Below are positions 8,429 to 16,351 of a stretch of DNA of 60,083 nucleotides, piece after piece. How positions within the stretch are numbered: the first letter of the stretch is position 1; every line of letters starts with the position of its first letter. The DNA is from a virus, in the IMG/VR virus record IMGVR_UViG_3300030109_004892, positions 1 through 60,083 of that record, one strand, 5' to 3'. A program made the translations under genes and the position numbers. Below the pieces are notes generated by a model. That model was given only the letters and a program-made list of their open reading frames with translations. It was not told the DNA's origin and did no database searches.

Positions 8429-8869
8429 ATGGCTCATTTTGCACAACTAGACGATAACAATATTGTAACAGGAGTTTTCGTTGTTAATAACGATGTTATT
8501 ACTGATGAAAACGGCGATGAACAAGAATCTCTTGGTCAAGCTTTTTTTCAAAACCATCATGGCGATACTAAAACATATTTAAAATGTTCATATAACACAA
8601 TGAGAAATAAGTATTGGGATGATATAGTTAATAGAGTTGAGGGAGATCAAAGTAAAAAATTAAGAGGTAATTATCCGAGTATTGGATACACATATGATCC
8701 AACGGCAGATGTTTTTTATGAACCTAAACCTTGGCCTTCTTGGGTTTTAGACACAACAACTTATACGTGGAAAGCTCCTACTGTTCAACCAACGGCAAAT
8801 GATAGTGATACTTTTGATTGGAAATGGGATGAATCATCAACAAGTTGGGTAAAATCCCCTCCTGAGTAA
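8429..8869 (+). CDS. Conserved tail-operon protein, 146 aa
   Basis: The sequence starts MAHFAQLDDNNIVTGVFVVNN and ends with Trp/Pro-rich motifs (PKPWPSWVLD, TYTWKAP, FDWKWDE). I recall the same layout in marine phage and cyanophage tail operons, where it is unnamed. It closes the + strand tail block and converges on the oxygenase cluster. A weak GAGTAA/TTACTC inverted repeat straddles the junction and may terminate transcription. Function unknown. Confidence 0.7.
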   Translation: MAHFAQLDDNNIVTGVFVVNNDVITDENGDEQESLGQAFFQNHHGDTKTYLKCSYNTMRNKYWDDIVNRVEGDQSKKLRGNYPSIGYTYDPTADVFYEPKPWPSWVLDTTTYTWKAPTVQPTANDSDTFDWKWDESSTSWVKSPPE

Positions 8870-8870
8870 A

Positions 8871-9392
8871 TTAAAACCAATTAAAATTAATTACTCCTCT
8901 TACTTGTGAATCTGTATGCGTAGATCCTGCGTGTAAAACTTTTGTTGGAAAAATAACTATTCTGTTTTCTACACAATCAACTTTCTTGTTATTTTCAAAA
9001 ACAGACGGACCATTCGTTGTATTTAAAAAATATATAGCTGTCTTCATTTGATTTAAACTTAAATCATCATCATAATCTTGATGTAGACCGTAAGGTTTTA
9101 TTTCAGTTTCTTTTATAGTTAAATTTGCTTTAACTCTTTTTATAGCGTTTGGTTGTAAAATTTTAAAGAAAGGAAGTAAGTTATTATAATAAGCACTATT
9201 TGGAATAAAGTCATAATAAAACATATGAGTAAATTGCGTAACACCATCATCTATAACTTTATTGTAATTTAAAAACCAAGGGAATTCACTTTTGTTTAGT
9301 AATATGTCTTGCAAATTTTTAAATATTTTTTTGTCTAAAAAATTATCTATTACTCTTATTTCGTCGTGTTTCATTACTTCAATATCAAACAT
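8871..9392 (-). CDS. Putative Fe(II)/2-oxoglutarate-dependent oxygenase 1
   Basis: The double-stranded beta-helix signature is visible: PYGLHQDYDD (His and Asp ligands), IYFLN, a later RIVIFPTKVLHAG (second His ligand), and Arg about 11 residues later (QVRGVINF) to hold 2-oxoglutarate. The length of ~173 aa fits small phage oxygenases. The ATG at 9392 overlaps the TAA of the upstream gene (TAATG), and an in-frame ATG at 9404 is possible. It is the last gene of the - strand oxygenase operon. The substrate is unknown. Protein, sugar or DNA hydroxylation are all possible. Confidence 0.8.
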   Translation of the reverse strand: MFDIEVMKHDEIRVIDNFLDKKIFKNLQDILLNKSEFPWFLNYNKVIDDGVTQFTHMFYYDFIPNSAYYNNLLPFFKILQPNAIKRVKANLTIKETEIKPYGLHQDYDDDLSLNQMKTAIYFLNTTNGPSVFENNKKVDCVENRIVIFPTKVLHAGSTHTDSQVRGVINFNWF

Positions 9393-9979
9393 TAAAATAC
9401 CCACGATATATAGGTGTAACGAGTTCTTTTGGTAACAGGTTCTACTTTATGAGGAAACATAAAAGAAGAAGGAAAAATTAATACTTCCCCTGCTTTTATT
9501 TTATATTCTTTTTTATCAAACATAATAAATTCACCGCCCTCATAATCATCATTTAAAGAACCTAAGATACTGAGGAAAGGAATACCTTTTCTTTTACCAT
9601 CAAACATAGAATGAATATGATCACAATGAAGAGCCATTTTTTTGTTTTTTTTGTATCTATTAAATCTTATAGCTGTGTAACCATGCCATTCAGTAAACCA
9701 AGGCGTATCCAAATCTTTAAAATATTTATTAAGAGCATGCCATATTGAATCCATTATAATCTTTTTTTGTTCCCCAAGAGCTTGATGATAATAAAGAACA
9801 GACAACTCTTTACTACCTGATCTTGTGTGTGATTTTTTTAATCCTTCGTTATAAAAAGTATGTTGATTCCAACCCTCACTTTTATTTATGTTTTTAATAC
9901 AACTTTTACAAACGTCTTTGTCTATAACTTTATATGTTTTTATAAATTGATATAAAAACTCATTGTTGTAATTTATCAT
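9392..9979 (-). CDS. Putative Fe(II)/2-oxoglutarate-dependent oxygenase 2 (P4H-like)
   Basis: The product (195 aa) has ALHCDHIHSMFDG (His118, Asp120), then FLSILGSLNDDYEGGEF, a prolyl-4-hydroxylase-type strand, then EVLIFPSSFMFPHKVEPV (His177) and Arg187. The YEGGEF element and spacing place it near the P4Hc/PiuC-like 2OG oxygenases. All three metal ligands and the co-substrate Arg are present, so it is likely active. It overlaps the next upstream gene by 4 nt, so the operon is translationally coupled. Confidence 0.85.
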   Translation of the reverse strand: MINYNNEFLYQFIKTYKVIDKDVCKSCIKNINKSEGWNQHTFYNEGLKKSHTRSGSKELSVLYYHQALGEQKKIIMDSIWHALNKYFKDLDTPWFTEWHGYTAIRFNRYKKNKKMALHCDHIHSMFDGKRKGIPFLSILGSLNDDYEGGEFIMFDKKEYKIKAGEVLIFPSSFMFPHKVEPVTKRTRYTYISWVF

Positions 9980-10602
9980 AGTATTAATTCTGTAAGACTT
10001 TTTGTATCACCTAGTGTTCCTTTTATGTATGTATTAAAAGCCAAACTTATTCTTTCATTATTATCTTTTTTTGTTTTTACACTATGAGGAGTAGTAGAAG
10101 GAAAGAGTATTAACATTCCTGTTTTTATTTTATAGTTCCATTGAGCAGAATTAAAAAGACCATAGGTATGAGGATTCATTAATATATTTTCTAATGGTTG
10201 TCTTTTTTCCAATACAATACTATCAAACTCTGGATTAGCTTTTATGTAAAGAACTCCTGACACAAAAGAATTTTGATGCGAATGTAAATGATGAAACTCG
10301 TTATTTTTTGTATAGTTAAGCCACGATTGAGTAATATAAAGTTTTAAATCTTTTTTCTTTGGCATATAAACTTTTTGAAAATACTCATTAATATGTCTTG
10401 TTAAAGTGCTTTTTAATTGTTGAAAAGATTTTGTGTTTAAAACATAAGTATTATTACTTGTAATATTTCCAATGTTTCCATAACAATTTTTTTTATGATT
10501 ATTAACAGCTGTTAACTCTGCTTTAGTAAATTTTTTTACATCAAACGAATAATAAATAGGTACAGGAAAAATACCATCTATAGCGTAATCAAAAGTTTTC
10601 AT
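9976..10602 (-). CDS. Putative 2OG-Fe(II) oxygenase 3 (PF13759/TIGR02466-like)
   Basis: The N-terminal IFPVPIYYSFD, then EFHHLHSHQNSFVSGVLYIKA (His104-His109 region), then MLILFPSTTPHSV (His173) with ERISLAFN (Arg184) follow the TIGR02466 / 2OG-FeII_Oxy_5 pattern (H-x-H...SGVxY...FP...H...R). In this family the carboxylate ligand of the classical HxD motif is often replaced, so activity is less certain than for neighbours with HxD. Operon member with 1-4 nt overlaps on each side. Confidence 0.8.
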   Translation of the reverse strand: MKTFDYAIDGIFPVPIYYSFDVKKFTKAELTAVNNHKKNCYGNIGNITSNNTYVLNTKSFQQLKSTLTRHINEYFQKVYMPKKKDLKLYITQSWLNYTKNNEFHHLHSHQNSFVSGVLYIKANPEFDSIVLEKRQPLENILMNPHTYGLFNSAQWNYKIKTGMLILFPSTTPHSVKTKKDNNERISLAFNTYIKGTLGDTKSLTELIL

Positions 10603-11309
10603 TAGTAAATTTTATTACCTGTTGTAAAAGGGGTTGAATAACTTCTTTGTAAACCCGTTGTAGGAGTAGATATTTCATTAAAAAAAACAATTAATGTTAA
10701 CCTGTCTTGATCAATATTTGTATCAAATTTTCCTGCTCCATGCCATAGATAACCATCAAATCCAATGCACCTATTAAATAAATTTTTAAAACTAGCGGTC
10801 TCAGTAAAAAGAGAATTGTTTAATTTGTGAACTTTATTAAAAAATTTTTTTTCTTTTTCTGTTATTTCAACATTATCTCTAATCTTTTTATAATATAATT
10901 TTTTTGCTGATGCATAATCATTTGGAATTGTTTTAGCGCCATCTTTTTGTTCGTAAAAAGAAGTGCCTGAATTTAAATCAGCCAAGGGTGAGAGATAAAT
11001 AATAAAGGTGTGATTAACAGGATAGTCAGTGTGAATCCACCCTTCTGTATACTTAGTATTAACAATTTGAAAGTGAGCGTTTGCTTGATAGTAAAGATGT
11101 TTCATGTCCTCTTCACTATGATGGGCTCTTAAATATTTTATACAAATATGAGAGAAAAAATCTGGATAAATAATATGCAACGGTTGAGATCTGTATCCAG
11201 GCCATCTTCCCTCATCATCAGCCTCATAAGACAAAGTATTTGCATAATTAACTATTGAGGTAGGATTTTGAAAAAAATTATCTATACAAGTTAAAGGATA
11301 TTTAATCAT
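10602..11309 (-). CDS. DUF6445-like putative oxygenase 4, 235 aa
   Basis: The motifs WIHTDYPVNHTFIIYLSP (His93, Asp95), SGTSFY, and CIGFDGYLWHGAGKF (His190) followed by DRLTLIVFFN (Arg203) match the layout of DUF6445, a family with a 2OG-oxygenase fold. I chose the ATG at 11309, which lies inside the stop region of the upstream gene (AATGATTAA). A longer frame needs a TTG at 11333. Also part of the same coupled operon. The substrate is unknown. Confidence 0.75.
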   Translation of the reverse strand: MIKYPLTCIDNFFQNPTSIVNYANTLSYEADDEGRWPGYRSQPLHIIYPDFFSHICIKYLRAHHSEEDMKHLYYQANAHFQIVNTKYTEGWIHTDYPVNHTFIIYLSPLADLNSGTSFYEQKDGAKTIPNDYASAKKLYYKKIRDNVEITEKEKKFFNKVHKLNNSLFTETASFKNLFNRCIGFDGYLWHGAGKFDTNIDQDRLTLIVFFNEISTPTTGLQRSYSTPFTTGNKIY

Positions 11310-11625
11310 TTGGATCTTTTCCAGGGTTAACAAAATAAGTTAGATTACCTATTTTTTCATTAGATAAAATTGCATCTTTTAATTTAAGATAAATTTTATG
11401 AGTGGTTTTATTTACAACTTCAGCGGGTTGTTCAAAGTTTAAATTGTGTTTAATATATTCTTGAGTTTTTTTCTTAGTAAAAAGAATTATAGATCCAGGA
11501 GTTAAATTAACAGAAAATTTTGGTTGAACGCTTATTGCTCTAACATCATTTCCGTAGAAAACTTTCACACCTTCATAATTAGATTTTTTATATTTTAAGT
11601 CTTTTAAATAATTTATTTCTTCCAT
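11302..11625 (-). CDS. Unknown protein within oxygenase operon, 107 aa
   Basis: No recognised domain. The sequence is charged with a central beta-like stretch (KFSVNLTPGSIILFTKKK) and basic N-terminus. It is overlapped by the DUF6445-like gene downstream and separated by 2 nt from the oxygenase upstream, so it is co-expressed with them. It lacks His/Asp iron ligands, so it is not an oxygenase itself. A partner or substrate role is possible. Confidence 0.65.
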   Translation of the reverse strand: MEEINYLKDLKYKKSNYEGVKVFYGNDVRAISVQPKFSVNLTPGSIILFTKKKTQEYIKHNLNFEQPAEVVNKTTHKIYLKLKDAILSNEKIGNLTYFVNPGKDPND

Positions 11626-11627
11626 TA

Positions 11628-12296
11628 TTATAATTGCATTCTTTGATTATTAGAATCAAAAATACTTAAATTACCTGCAACAGATACTCTTTCTCCTTTT
11701 GTTTTATAAGGAATTACAGCGTGCATTAAATTGTGTGGAAACAAATATAACTCTCCTACCTCGGGTAAAAAACTATGTCCGTTATTAACCCAAAAATTAG
11801 GTTCACCATAATAAAAATCAAGGGCTCCTGGCCCTGCTGAACTTCCTTGATATTTATTTCTTTCTTTCTCAAGTTTAGGAACTTTTACAAATAAAACAAA
11901 AGACATGTGACAATTGGTGTGAACATGACTAGGATTAAATTCATTTTCTTGCATAAAATTAATCCATAAATTATCCAATTTAACATTTTGTAAGGCACCA
12001 AGAGGATAACTTTGTCCTGCACGTCGAGGAGACCATTTCTTCATAAAATGGTGTAAATATCCGTGAGCTATTTTAACAATATGAGGTTCAAATGATGCTT
12101 TAATATCATCAGAAAAATAATATTCTTTTTCTATGACTCCCGCTAAATCTTTTCTTGCATCATTATTTTTTTGTTTTCTCCCTGCTTTTAACAACTTGTT
12201 AGTAATTTGTTTACTAACCTTAGTTCTAAACAACAAAGGTCCCCAATAAAAATAATTAAAACTTATCTCTTCCATTCTTTTTTCTGTCTCTTTCAT
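11628..12296 (-). CDS. Putative 2OG-Fe(II) oxygenase 5 (PF13759-like)
   Basis: Carries WINFMQENEFNPSHVHTNCH (His124, His126), SFVLFVKVP, and GELYLFPHNLMHAVIPY (His192) with GERVSVAGNL (Arg203). This is the same H-x-H / FP-x-x-x-x-H / ER-x-S arrangement as the TIGR02466-type members of this cluster. Length 222 aa. A + strand gene (12403-12618) interrupts the operon just upstream, so a separate promoter or read-through from upstream is needed for this segment. Confidence 0.8.
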   Translation of the reverse strand: MKETEKRMEEISFNYFYWGPLLFRTKVSKQITNKLLKAGRKQKNNDARKDLAGVIEKEYYFSDDIKASFEPHIVKIAHGYLHHFMKKWSPRRAGQSYPLGALQNVKLDNLWINFMQENEFNPSHVHTNCHMSFVLFVKVPKLEKERNKYQGSSAGPGALDFYYGEPNFWVNNGHSFLPEVGELYLFPHNLMHAVIPYKTKGERVSVAGNLSIFDSNNQRMQL

Positions 12297-12338
12297 AGCA
12301 TATTTTCTCTGTCAAGAAAACAATTATAAAAAGATTGC

Positions 12339-12366
12339 TTGATATATTTGGCACACATGTTTAAAT
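12339..12366 (+). promoter_or_regulatory. Putative sigma70-type promoter for the 12403 gene
   Basis: TTGATA at 12339-12344, a 16-nt spacer and TTAAAT at 12361-12366, followed by AGGAG at 12393-12397 and the ATG at 12403. It is placed in the only intergenic gap of the oxygenase cluster and points against the cluster. Confidence 0.4.
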
Positions 12367-12402
12367 TAGATCTCACCCAAAATTTAAAAATCAGGAGATA
12401 TT

Positions 12403-12618
12403 ATGGAAAATCAAGAAGTATTGAAGGCTATAGCTACCCTTGTAGATAAGGTGAGTAAGTATCACGAACGTTTATTACAATTAGAACGAGAAAAAGAAAG
12501 GTTAAGTGATGCCTTTGCAAGACATCTTCAAGGATGTGCTTGTCATAATACTTCAGATGAAGAAGTAATATTAACAGGCTTAGATTCTGATATAGAGTGC
12601 GAAGCTTGTAGTGCTTAA
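12403..12618 (+). CDS. Small coiled-coil/Cys protein encoded against the oxygenase operon, 71 aa
   Basis: The product has a helical charged N-terminal half with a heptad-like pattern (LLQLEREKERLSDAF) and a C-terminal part with four Cys (CACHN...CEAC), possibly a metal site. AGGAG is 5 nt from the ATG. The gene is on the + strand between two - strand oxygenase genes and converges with the downstream one (1-nt gap). Because it has its own promoter-like sequence it may be expressed at another time, perhaps as a moron-like regulator. Function is unknown. Confidence 0.65.
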   Translation: MENQEVLKAIATLVDKVSKYHERLLQLEREKERLSDAFARHLQGCACHNTSDEEVILTGLDSDIECEACSA

Positions 12619-12870
12619 TTATTCAGGTGTTTCGCCTAGCATATCTGCTAATGATGGAGCAAATACTTTTACATCTCTCCTAATTTTTTCTGCTGTTGTA
12701 GAAGTTCCTGGATTATCAACATCAGCTTGAGCTGCATCTTCTGATTCATATTCAACACCTGTATCAGCGTGAGTAATTGTTGTTTCAGTTTTTACTTTAT
12801 AGTGAGGAATTCTTCTTCCATCACTTGTTGTAATGTGTCCTAGTAATTCAGCGGGTTCAACTATCGGCAT
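12619..12870 (-). CDS. Conserved small acidic protein, 83 aa
   Basis: Sequence MPIVEPAELLGHITTSDGRRIPHY followed by a segment with THADTGVEYESEDAAQADVD and an end SLADMLGETPE. I recall similar proteins in marine phages, with no assigned function. GGAGAG lies 7 nt before the ATG. The ATG is inside the 3' end of the upstream oxygenase gene (14-nt overlap). Beta-rich and acidic, without membrane segments. Confidence 0.65.
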   Translation of the reverse strand: MPIVEPAELLGHITTSDGRRIPHYKVKTETTITHADTGVEYESEDAAQADVDNPGTSTTAEKIRRDVKVFAPSLADMLGETPE

Positions 12871-13453
12871 CTTTGTCTCTCCAATTTATGTTAAAACTAA
12901 TGATAACTCTATCTTCATCAGAATTATTTGTTTGTACTTCATGTTGTAACCAAGATGGGAAAAAAATCAAGGAATTTTCAATAGGTTCCCATTGTACGCT
13001 GTGAGCGAGGTGTATAGAAGCTTTATCTGTTTTTGGGGGTGATAGTACCTCTGACTGTGGTTTTGGCTCTAGAAACACAATACTGCCACTTTTTTTAGGT
13101 GCCTTTAAATAAAATACACCAGATAGATAGTTATAAGGATGAGTATGAACATTATTTCTAGATCTTGGTGGATTAATCATGCCCCACATTCCAGTCACTT
13201 CAGGAACATAATTATCTTTGACATCCATGTGATTAAAACAATCTTTAGAATATTTAAGAATATCATTAACTAAAGGCTTAAACTTTTTTATTTTATATAT
13301 TTCATCATTACTATGCCATCCACCAATGTTTGATCGAGGCATTCCTTTTTGATCCTTTTCTCGTAATTGATAAATAGCATCAACAAGATTTTCATGACCT
13401 TCAAGTGGAAGAGAAAATACAGGGGTAATAAATAAAGAATGAAGATTAATCAG
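12857..13453 (-). CDS. Putative 2OG-Fe(II) oxygenase 6 (TIGR02466-like), non-ATG start
   Basis: The core carries RNNVHTHPYNYLSGVFYLKA (His103, His105), SGSIVFLEP, and SLIFFPSWLQHEV (His171) with EDRVIISFN (Arg182), a near-textbook TIGR02466 pattern. The first in-frame ATG (13342) would delete the family's usual N-terminal strand. That strand is encoded just upstream in frame (SLFITPVFSLPLEGHENLV) and is preceded by AAAGGA five nt before a CTG codon at 13451-13453 (the next codon is ATT). I therefore place the start there, giving 198 aa. Confidence 0.8.
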   Translation of the reverse strand: MINLHSLFITPVFSLPLEGHENLVDAIYQLREKDQKGMPRSNIGGWHSNDEIYKIKKFKPLVNDILKYSKDCFNHMDVKDNYVPEVTGMWGMINPPRSRNNVHTHPYNYLSGVFYLKAPKKSGSIVFLEPKPQSEVLSPPKTDKASIHLAHSVQWEPIENSLIFFPSWLQHEVQTNNSDEDRVIISFNINWRDKDADS

Positions 13454-13812
13454 AGTTGTCCTTTCGTAATCTCCAAATAACTTGCAGTAACATGTACTTG
13501 GTTAGCTGCATTAGCTTGAACTTTCATAACATCACTTTCTTGTAAAACTAATGGTTGTTCTAATAATTCTGTTGTTGTTTTTGTAGCAACACTTTTTTCT
13601 TTAAATACTTCAAACGTCGCTGATGATCTCAAAACTTCTATATCAAGAAGAGTGGTATTAGCTGAGTCATTACAAACTAAAATAGATTTAATAACTGCTG
13701 TTGTGGGTGCAACGGGAGGTGATGCACCAGGATCCGCTGCTGGTACAGTAATTAAAGTTGTTAAGTCTGTCGTAGTAACATCCAACATTGCGCTTTTAAA
13801 TACATTAGCCAA
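13450..13812 (-). CDS. Conserved virion-associated protein, 120 aa, TTG start
   Basis: Begins MANVFKSAMLDVTTTDLTTL and continues with beta-strand repeats (IKSILVCNDSANTTLLDIEVL, SDVMKVQANAANQVHVTASYLEI). This is the pattern of small trimer-forming beta proteins found with neck/tail genes of cyanophages and pelagiphages. The start is TTG with AGGAGG 9 nt upstream, inside the end of the preceding small gene. It is embedded in the oxygenase cluster, so it is a candidate physical target of those enzymes. Confidence 0.7.
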   Translation of the reverse strand: MANVFKSAMLDVTTTDLTTLITVPAADPGASPPVAPTTAVIKSILVCNDSANTTLLDIEVLRSSATFEVFKEKSVATKTTTELLEQPLVLQESDVMKVQANAANQVHVTASYLEITKGQL

Positions 13813-13972
13813 AGAAAAAAGCCTCCTGCTCGGATTCTTCTTTTAATTCGTTTTGGTAGTTTGTATTAAGAAGTAAAATAATTTGATCCAACATAGCAAT
13901 CATTTGATTAAATTGACTAGCACTATATTCTGGTGTTGCGTTAGGTAATCTTGTTATTGTTATTTTAGCCAT
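13805..13972 (-). CDS. Small conserved protein upstream of virion gene, 55 aa
   Basis: Short protein MAKITITRLPNATPEYSASQ followed by a helical segment (FNQMIAMLDQIILLLN) and an acidic Phe-rich tail (EEESEQEAFFFG-like). It overlaps the start of the next gene by 8 nt and follows the oxygenase at 13974 by 1 nt. I recall similar short sequences beside tail genes of marine phages. It may be a chaperone or a minor virion peptide. Function unknown. Confidence 0.65.
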   Translation of the reverse strand: MAKITITRLPNATPEYSASQFNQMIAMLDQIILLLNTNYQNELKEESEQEAFFFG

Positions 13973-13973
13973 A

Positions 13974-14504
13974 CTATCTTTTAGAATAAATTAGGCTTAA
14001 AGTCATTCTAAATTTAGGCCCTTTTATGGATTGTGGTCTAATTGTGTGTGGAATAGAACCGTCAAACAGTAATATTCTACCTGGTATAAAAGATGAGGCA
14101 AAATCAATTTTTTGTAAATTTAAGGGATCATAGAATAATGTTTCACCATACCATCCATCTTTCCAATCCAAGTTCACATAATACAATGCTATCTGTTTAT
14201 TCCAATGTGTGTGAATATAATGCACATCTTCGGACTTTACTAAGTTAATTATAATGCGTTCTAGTTTTTTATTTTGAAACCAAGGTGTTTCTTCTATACA
14301 ATTTTCAATACACGGAAGTATATTTTCTTTTGATAAATCTTTTATAGACCATTCTGAAAATAAATTAGGTTCACTTTCTTTTACAACAACTGCATCTTCC
14401 CATCCTAATTTGTAAAAAGAATTATGTGTTGATTTATATATTTCACTTCTTGTTTTAAAAGATACTTTGTTGTCAAATATTTTTATTTTTTTATCTTCTT
14501 CCAT
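13974..14504 (-). CDS. Putative 2OG-Fe(II) oxygenase 7, 176 aa
   Basis: Motifs: DVHYIHTHWNKQIALYYVN, WYGETLFYDP, then PGRILLFDGSIPHTIRP (His153) and FRMTLSLIY (Arg166). The LYYVN...GETLFYD strand pair is typical of a 2OG oxygenase subgroup seen in phages and marine bacteria. The carboxylate ligand is not in the usual HxD position. The ATG at 14504 overlaps the gp10-like gene by 14 nt. A longer in-frame start at 14552 would overlap much more and is less likely. Confidence 0.75.
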   Translation of the reverse strand: MEEDKKIKIFDNKVSFKTRSEIYKSTHNSFYKLGWEDAVVVKESEPNLFSEWSIKDLSKENILPCIENCIEETPWFQNKKLERIIINLVKSEDVHYIHTHWNKQIALYYVNLDWKDGWYGETLFYDPLNLQKIDFASSFIPGRILLFDGSIPHTIRPQSIKGPKFRMTLSLIYSKR

Positions 14505-16335
14505 CAGGTCTAAGTTGAAGCTTAGTTGAGCCAAGTCTCCAAGCTGTATCACCTATAGTATTTGACTCCCATTTTATCTTCACTGCTCTTCCTCTCCCTC
14601 TTACATTAATTTTCTGCGTTGTGCTAGAAATAGTTCCTGAAGTAGAAACACTATTTGTGGATTGAGGATATTGGTTTAATGTTAAAGTAGCCGTTAAGGT
14701 ATTTGATAGATTATCAAAGTCAGGAACTAATTTACTAACTGACATTAAATTATCCCCATCTGCTATTTCTACTGAACCTGTAGTTAAAAAAGCTGAAATT
14801 GCTGCACCATTCGCTTGATTATTACCTGTCTCATGTTCATAAACATAAGAAGCTCCTGCGGTCAAACCTAATATAGTAGATACATTTGCTGTTACACTTG
14901 TGCTATATTCTGTTGCGATTGGTTGTTCATATACATAAGCACCGAGCCAGGTTGTTCTGGCTAAACTTATTGTGTACCAAGTATTTTCTAAATAATTGTA
15001 AACAACACCTCTATCTATTTGTGTTGCATTAGATGATGGGTAGTACCAAATAATTTCATTAAAGGCTGTGTTTAATCCAACGGCGATATCATTTCTATTT
15101 GTATAACTCATATCATCGAATACATAATCCTGTACAGAGCAAGGCATTTTTTTAACAACACCATCATACAAATAAAAAGAATCATCTGACATCCAATATG
15201 CTTTTCCATTTACCTCTATTGCTGCGTGTTGTGCTATCAATCCACAGTTAGCACCAAGTTGTCTCATACCAAAAGTAAAAGGTGTTCCAACAAATTGAAT
15301 ACCGTGCATAGAAGTATCGGTCCAAACAAGTATTTGACCTGAAGATTTAACAGCGCCCATTATTTTAGAACCGTCAGATATACGAAGTGAACCTGCTTCA
15401 TTAGTAGCTACAGGAGTATAATCAGTAGCATCTTCTCTATCAGAAAAACGAAAAAATAAATCATCCTGAGTAGAAGTGTTACCAATTGTTGTTTCTGTTC
15501 CAAAAATTAATAAGTGTCTGGTATCAGTAGAAACCAAACTAAATCTAGAAGCTGTCGGAGCATTAGATAAAGCTGTTGCTCTATTGCTTACTCCCCCTGA
15601 TGTATCCCAAACAAAAGTACCACCATTTAAAACAGTAGCAATTAAATCTTCTCCAAAGTTATCTAAGGACCATTGACGTGCTGACAATACAACATCTGAA
15701 CTAGACCTAGCAGTGCCCCAAGTACTTAATCCCCAAGTTAATGTACCCCAACCATATCCAAAAGTAGAAGTAGCAGGTCCTGTAGTTATTTGATAGTTAG
15801 CATTTCCTGCTCCGCCTCCTCCGGATGTTGAGCCAGAGGCTGTACTAGTATGAGTAACTTTATATGTGTTAGCATCTACATAAGTTGTAACTTCAAACTC
15901 GTTGTTCATATCTAAACCATCAATCGTAGAAAAAGAATCAAAAGTTACAAAGTCTCCTGCAGCAGCTCCATGATCTGCGTCTGTAACAGTTACTGTAGTA
16001 GTGCCGTTTGTTGTAAAAGGATTGGTTAAAGAAGCTGTTTCTCTAATAGGGGTAATATCAGTAAAGCCACCACCTACATAAATATATAGTTTTCTATCTG
16101 TTCCTAAAGCTAGATATCTGGTTCCATCTAAACCAATCCAGGAATATGTATCACGGACCACGCCCACAATAGTTTTATTAGGACTAGGTAAGTATGCCCA
16201 ACCACTCCATCTCTCAGGTTTTCCGTAGTGAAAACGTACAAAATCAGAGTCAACATATTTACGTTGGTCTCCTGCTGAATAAGCAGTATCTTGTTTATCT
16301 ATACCTGGTTGGAACTTTAAATCAGTTAATTTCAT
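14491..16335 (-). CDS. P22 gp10-like tail hub / DNA stabilisation protein, 614 aa
   Basis: Starts MKLTDLKFQPGIDKQDTAY, then DSDFVRFHYGKPERWSGW, the N-terminal signature of gp10-like proteins, which close the tail below gp4 in P22-type phages. The rest is beta-rich and contains RDTYSWIGLDGTRYLALGT, MGAVKSSGQILVWTD and MRQLGANCGL, consistent with the family. It is encoded on the - strand, opposite to portal and gp4 genes, and lies inside the oxygenase cluster. The C-terminal part is Thr/Ser-rich. Confidence 0.8.
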   Translation of the reverse strand: MKLTDLKFQPGIDKQDTAYSAGDQRKYVDSDFVRFHYGKPERWSGWAYLPSPNKTIVGVVRDTYSWIGLDGTRYLALGTDRKLYIYVGGGFTDITPIRETASLTNPFTTNGTTTVTVTDADHGAAAGDFVTFDSFSTIDGLDMNNEFEVTTYVDANTYKVTHTSTASGSTSGGGGAGNANYQITTGPATSTFGYGWGTLTWGLSTWGTARSSSDVVLSARQWSLDNFGEDLIATVLNGGTFVWDTSGGVSNRATALSNAPTASRFSLVSTDTRHLLIFGTETTIGNTSTQDDLFFRFSDREDATDYTPVATNEAGSLRISDGSKIMGAVKSSGQILVWTDTSMHGIQFVGTPFTFGMRQLGANCGLIAQHAAIEVNGKAYWMSDDSFYLYDGVVKKMPCSVQDYVFDDMSYTNRNDIAVGLNTAFNEIIWYYPSSNATQIDRGVVYNYLENTWYTISLARTTWLGAYVYEQPIATEYSTSVTANVSTILGLTAGASYVYEHETGNNQANGAAISAFLTTGSVEIADGDNLMSVSKLVPDFDNLSNTLTATLTLNQYPQSTNSVSTSGTISSTTQKINVRGRGRAVKIKWESNTIGDTAWRLGSTKLQLRPDGRR

Positions 16336-16351
16336 GTTGGAGTATACTAAA

